The notes beneath the pieces are model-generated. The model was given only the letters and a program-made list of their open reading frames with translations. It did not search any database and had not been told where the DNA came from. Below, in pieces: positions 62,241 through 64,000 of a DNA stretch of 64,000 nt (position 1 is the stretch's first letter; each line of letters opens with the position of its first letter). The DNA is from Halictus rubicundus (Eukaryota > Arthropoda > Insecta > Hymenoptera > Halictidae): the NCBI RefSeq assembly GCF_050948215.1, contig NC_135153.1, positions 8,584,058-8,648,057 of the forward strand. Reading direction: 5' to 3'. The position numbers were made by a program, and so were the translations under genes.

Positions 62241-64000
62241 TTCCAGCATATCAAACATTTCTGAGGAAGATGAATCACTTACGTTTGCGATCGAAATTAA
62301 ACGTATGTATACAGGCCAGCGTTATATGCTTATGGTCTAAGTGGAATTAAGATTGAAATTTTAAAACGAAGAACACACATATATGTAGTGTCCGACAAGA
62401 ATGTTATAAGAGAACAAATTATCGAGCGTATATCAGTTATGTAATTGATTCCAAAATTATCGTGTAATAAGATACAATTTTTATGTGGTATTGAGAATTG
62501 ATATTCCAAAAGGATTATTTGAACTTCCTTCATCAAATTGTGATTTTCGCAAAAGTATCTTGTATCGATACATTGTTATCATTCATCGATATAAATGCAA
62601 TTGATCAAATCAGCTGTAAAGTACTTTAAACAGAAATGAAAAAACTTAGATATATCGTGCTTAAAAGTATTTAACATAAATGCTTAACATAAAATGACAT
62701 ACAGGCAGTTAAGTATTTTTACCATGCATAAATATATAATAATTATCATAACATAGTACATATGTTATACAAGTCATGGAAAACAAAGCGTTTATAGGAA
62801 TTTTTACCAAATATCTTTGATAGGTTTTCATTACATACGTTATGTTCTCAATATTTGTATCTTGAAAGTAAATTGTTTGTTCCTCTTACAGGAATGATAT
62901 CAATAATCGAGAAGGAAGGGAATTGCTGTTTATAGAAAATATAAGTAACTCTGGAATAATTTAACGTTGCGAACCATTTTGAAAAAACATATCTTATTAC
63001 CGTTTTTTAAGAATTTAATACTTCAAACATTTAGAAAATTGTATGGGTTGTCATATTTTCTTTATAAAAATGTGTTCTTTCAACTTGATCACTACAATGA
63101 TCATTTATAGTTTAAAACTATATAATAATAGTTTATGTATACAAAATTATTAATTGTATTTATGATTTACATAAGCTTAGAAAAACGTCTCGTTAAGCAC
63201 ATTGAGTAAAAAACCATAATTAAAATATTTGCGACAAATGCATAAGTGCCGAAATTTATGACGAAGACGATTCCAATTCTGACGATACATCTTAAATTTA
63301 TTATTTTGATTCTACAAAACTTCTCAATTTTTATATTTTGAATTAAACTTTTAAAGTACTGTATATTTATCTTTTAAAAATCAATAAAATTTCACAAATA
63401 CTTATGCAGTCAAATTTTTTCTTTACATTTTGCAACTAAAAAAAGTATGGGGTGCAATCACACACTTACAAGGTTAACATTAGAATAGCAGTACACAGAG
63501 AGAAGGTTAAATAATGATGTAATGTGTTATCATATTTTTCATAAATGTATATAATTACGATGTGTAAGATAAAAGAAATGGAATTATTCTCCTTTCTTTA
63601 ATACATATTGAATTTGTATAATACAAAATTATTTTATGCATCATTCAATTCATTTGTTCACTGTATGTGTTCAGATATTTCTGTACTTTTTTAAATCTGC
63701 AAATATATTGTACAATGACAGTTATTTTTACGGTTTAATAACGTCAAACATAATGCGTAATAGGGAAGGAAATGAAAGATATGTAATAAGTATATTAAAC
63801 GATTTAATCTGAACTGCAAACATATAAAATAATATTATATCCAATGAATATTTGGATTTCATTTATTCCTCTCTTTTGTTTACCACACAATTGTAAATAT
63901 TTTCTTAGATGAATATTTATAAAAGTGTATGTAATATAAACTAAAAATTCAGATTTTTACAATTAATAATATTGATCACTACTCCTAGTAAAATTTGTAA
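62241..64000. other. WIPI2 3' UTR and downstream spacer
   Basis: AT-rich sequence to the window edge. It probably starts with the WIPI2 3' UTR. No gene or repeat could be supported. Confidence 0.5.

Overview
The window looks like nuclear DNA of an insect, and bee-like Hymenoptera fit best. It is very AT-rich outside exons. The genes are split by short GT-AG introns, and one gene is a ZAD-type zinc-finger protein, a family expanded in insects. The order-level call is inference from composition and protein style, since no alignment could be run. I saw no rRNA, tRNA, CRISPR array or prokaryotic gene.

Nine protein-coding genes were reconstructed by joining exons through splice sites and reading phase. 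From left to right they are: a ZAD and ten-finger C2H2 protein (+, 2968-5818); a secreted leucine-rich-repeat protein (-, 9331-10641) with a distal TATA-box promoter; DCUN1D3-like neddylation factor (-, 14595-16469); the helicase ASCC3 (+, 18852-26203); MEMO1 (-, 27977-31087); CNOT2/Regena (+, 33750-37742); malonyl-CoA decarboxylase MLYCD (-, 38610-41248); an MMD-type PAQR membrane protein (-, 45538-46428, 5' end missing); and the autophagy WD-repeat protein WIPI2/Atg18 (+, 51044-62240). For six genes the joined reading frame closes exactly at every junction: 718, 328, 2132, 296, 461 and 499 aa for the zinc finger, DCUN1D3, ASCC3, MEMO1, CNOT2 and MLYCD. WIPI2 also closes, at 473 aa with or 454 aa without one 57-nt exon.

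The genes do not form one pathway; they are independent housekeeping genes. DCUN1D3/ASCC3 and MEMO1/CNOT2 are divergent pairs. ASCC3/MEMO1 and CNOT2/MLYCD are convergent pairs.

The space between and inside genes holds many short non-autonomous DNA transposons: a hAT-like family with 14-bp ends (three copies, one with an 8-bp target duplication), a TTAA-flanked piggyBac-like palindromic element, two TA-flanked elements, a hAT-like element in a CNOT2 intron, and longer inverted-repeat elements in CNOT2 and WIPI2 introns. A 162-bp, roughly 92% identical inverted repeat at 50.1-50.8 kb could fold into a long hairpin RNA if transcribed. No wholly new multi-gene system is evident. The observations most worth checking are the WIPI2 in-frame cassette exon, the long hairpin, the hidden DCUN1D3 lipidation exon, and the MLYCD non-canonical peroxisomal tail.
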